NCBI GenBank assembly: GCA_013694795.1
Contig: JACDBS010000230.1
Coordinates: forward strand, 1-7,121
Reading direction: 5' to 3'
DNA from: Chloroflexota bacterium
Lineage (GTDB): Bacteria; Chloroflexota; Limnocylindria; QHBO01
DNA length: 7,121 nucleotides
The position numbers and the translations under genes were made by a program. Within the stretch, counting starts at the first letter, position 1, and each line of letters starts with the position of its first letter. Shown in pieces: positions 5,806-7,121 of the stretch. The notes beneath the pieces are model-generated. The model was given only the letters and a program-made list of their open reading frames with translations, did no database searches and had not been told where the DNA came from.

Positions 5806-6851
5806 CCGACCCAGAGCAACCGCCCGAGAACCTGGACGAACAGGTTTCCCTTCGGCACAGGCTGCTCAACGTGCGCACCATCGGCTCCGTGCTCTTCGGG
5901 GTGCTGCTGCTGTTCCTCCTGTCGCGCGTGCTGCTCAGCCCGGACTTCGACTGGGGCGAGGTCGTGCGGCACATCGGCCAGGCCAATCCGGCGTTCCTGC
6001 TTCTCGCCTTCATCGCCTATTACGCCACCTTCCCGCTGCGCGGATACCGGTGGCGCTATGTGCTTGGGCGCAGCGGCATGCACGTCCGATTCCGCGACGC
6101 CACCGAAATCCTGTACCTGTCGTGGTTCGTCAACTGCCTGGTGCCGGCCAAGCTGGGCGACCTCTATCGCGCCTACCTGTTGCGCGGCAACTTCGGCGCG
6201 TCCATCTCGCGCACGGTCGGTACGGTCTTCATCGAGCGCGTGGCCGACATCATCATCATCGCCACGCTCGCCCTGACCGCCGGCTTCTGGTCGTTCCGCG
6301 GGCGCTCGCGCCCGGACATCGATGCGCTCTTCATCATCGGCTTCGTGGTCGCCATCGGCTTCGTCCTCATGCTGATCAGCCTCAAGGTCTTCGGCGGTCG
6401 AATCGGCCGATGGCTGCCGGCCCGCATCGGTGTGCTCTGGCAGCGCTTCCAGGAAGGCAGCACCGGCGCGCTGGGCGTGCGCAGCGTCCCGATCATCCTG
6501 GTCATCACCACCGGCATCTGGCTGCTGGAGGGGGCGCGGCTGTACTTCGTGATCCGCGCGCTCGGGCTGCCCGAGGTAGGGCTGGGCATCAGCTCATCCA
6601 TCTTCGTGGCTTTGGCGGCGGCGCTCCTGACCGCCATCCCGCTCACGCCCGCCGGCTTCGGCTTCGTGGAAGCCGGGATCATTGGTGTCCTGTTCCTGTA
6701 CGGCGTGCCGCAGGAGCCGGCAGCAGCAGTGGCCCTCGTGGATCGAGGTCTGAGCATCGTGACCGTCATCCTTTTTGGCGGCATCCTGTACGCCGTCAGC
6801 CCCCTGGTGCGTCGAGCGCACGGACCGCGACCGGCGGCCTCCACGGGCTGA
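5802..6851 (+). CDS. Multi-pass membrane protein, UPF0104 / LPG-synthase-TM (AglD-like) family
   Basis: A 349-residue inner-membrane protein with about eight hydrophobic segments, near 26-46, 62-80, 101-118, 138-163, 174-197, 228-253, 262-283 and 290-334. Family hallmarks are P-x-K-x-G-D-x-x-R-x-x-x-L (PAKLGDLYRAYLL, 115-127), ERVAD (145-149) and PLTPAGFGFVEAG (280-292). The family includes the membrane half of lysyl-phosphatidylglycerol synthase and AglD-type proteins, thought to move or modify lipids. There is no C-terminal aminoacyl-transfer domain, so it should not be called MprF. The GTG at 5802 is chosen because it overlaps the PHP stop and has AAGGA at 5791-5795, the best ribosome site in the window. 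A longer in-frame ORF from 5604 lies inside the PHP gene. It is last in the mreB cluster. A diverged copy of its last ~75 bases recurs at 7011. Confidence 0.9.
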   Translation: MTDPEQPPENLDEQVSLRHRLLNVRTIGSVLFGVLLLFLLSRVLLSPDFDWGEVVRHIGQANPAFLLLAFIAYYATFPLRGYRWRYVLGRSGMHVRFRDATEILYLSWFVNCLVPAKLGDLYRAYLLRGNFGASISRTVGTVFIERVADIIIIATLALTAGFWSFRGRSRPDIDALFIIGFVVAIGFVLMLISLKVFGGRIGRWLPARIGVLWQRFQEGSTGALGVRSVPIILVITTGIWLLEGARLYFVIRALGLPEVGLGISSSIFVALAAALLTAIPLTPAGFGFVEAGIIGVLFLYGVPQEPAAAVALVDRGLSIVTVILFGGILYAVSPLVRRAHGPRPAASTG

Positions 6852-6861
6852 CTGACCGACG

Positions 6862-7004
6862 GCGCCGTTTGCGCGGGAGCGCAACTAACTCGGAAGTTCA
6901 GCCGATATTCACGCACCGTTTGCGCCCCAGCGCACAAATGGACCTCTTTGGCGCCCAGATCCGGCACTCCTTCCGAGTTACGTGCGCCCCAACGCAAATG
7001 GGCC
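6862..7004. repeat. Three related hairpin units within a large inverted repeat
   Basis: The space after the membrane-protein gene holds three versions of a TTTGCGC-N4-GCGCAAA palindrome: 6862-6885, 6913-6941 and 6983-7001. Units two and three are direct near-copies (21 versus 19 bases, one mismatch and a 2-base gap). Units one and two are direct near-copies at an offset of 51. In addition TAACTCGGAAG (6886-6896) is the exact reverse complement of 6970-6980. The pairing continues imperfectly outward, so 6862-6896 and 6970-7004 form two ~35-base inverted arms around a 73-base centre. No gene is visible here. It may work as a terminator or RNA-stabilising structure, or be a REP/MITE-like element. 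There is no T-tract. Confidence 0.62.
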
Positions 7005-7010
7005 ACACGG

Positions 7011-7085
7011 GGCGGCTTCCTCTACGCCTTCAGTCCCCTGGTGCGGCGAGCGCACGGCGCCGCCCGGCGGCTCCGCGGGCTCGAC
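7011..7085 (+). pseudogene. Remnant copy of the 3' end of the membrane-protein gene
   Basis: Bases 7011-7057 match 6778-6824 at 42 of 47 positions, and similarity continues with small gaps to about 7085. It translates as GGFLYAFSPLVRRAHG, against GGILYAVSPLVRRAHG at the C-terminus of the gene at 5802-6851. The five differences are three silent and two conservative (Ile to Phe, Val to Phe), as expected if this copy was once translated. Similarity stops abruptly before 7010, with no upstream part of the gene. The stop position is lost through a 1-base insertion, so the frame runs on to the window edge. Best read as the tail of a degraded tandem paralogue. Confidence 0.6.
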
Positions 7086-7121
7086 GACGGTTCTGGCGGT
7101 CGCAGGGGTCCGGGCGCAGAC

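Noticed and set aside
6173..7006. 277-residue minus-strand frame opposite the membrane protein
   Set aside because: It is a Ser/Thr/Arg-rich shadow without domains; the plus-strand frame has a clear family signature and transmembrane pattern.

Overview
The window reads as a chromosomal housekeeping segment from a high-GC bacterium. Coding frames show a strong third-position G/C preference, GTG starts are common and Shine-Dalgarno sequences are mostly weak. The order atpC ... murA ... mreB/mbl resembles the order I recall from Bacillus and other Terrabacteria. Together with the Nei2-type glycosylase and the composition, this suggests a Chloroflexota-like (possibly Limnocylindria-type) or related lineage. 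That placement is an inference from gene content only.

Layout. 1-99 may hold the 3' end of an upstream gene. 100-510 is atpC (F1Fo ATP synthase epsilon). 511-872 has no convincing gene. It holds an old tandem duplication (unit about 161 bp) carrying seven degenerate copies of a short palindrome, roughly GCCGA-N4-TCGGC. 873-1115 and 1125-1451 are two small, closely spaced genes of unknown function; the second is rich in Cys and His and looks like a zinc-binding protein. 1452-1711 is a non-coding leader with several strong inverted repeats. 1712-2986 is murA, which has Asp instead of the usual catalytic Cys. 2983-3792 on the minus strand is a Nei2-type Fpg/Nei DNA glycosylase whose stop codon shares the tetranucleotide CTAG with murA's stop. 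3793-3926 is the divergent nei/mreB promoter region.

3927-6851 is a tight three-gene plus-strand cluster: mreB, a PHP-domain metal-dependent phosphoesterase (7 nt gap), and a multi-pass membrane protein of the UPF0104 / LPG-synthase-TM (AglD-like) family (4-nt GTGA overlap). 6852-7010 holds three related hairpin units inside a larger inverted repeat. From 7011 there is a second, diverged copy of the last ~75 bp of the membrane-protein gene, probably the remnant of a lost tandem paralogue.

Functionally, murA (first committed peptidoglycan step) and mreB (cell-wall scaffold) give an envelope theme. The PHP phosphoesterase and flippase-like membrane protein co-transcribed with mreB may belong to the same process, but this is inferred from context. 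I do not see clear evidence of a new defence or mobile system. The least explained parts are the two intergenic repeat systems, the structured murA leader, the Cys/His-rich small-gene pair and the mreB-PHP-flippase cluster.
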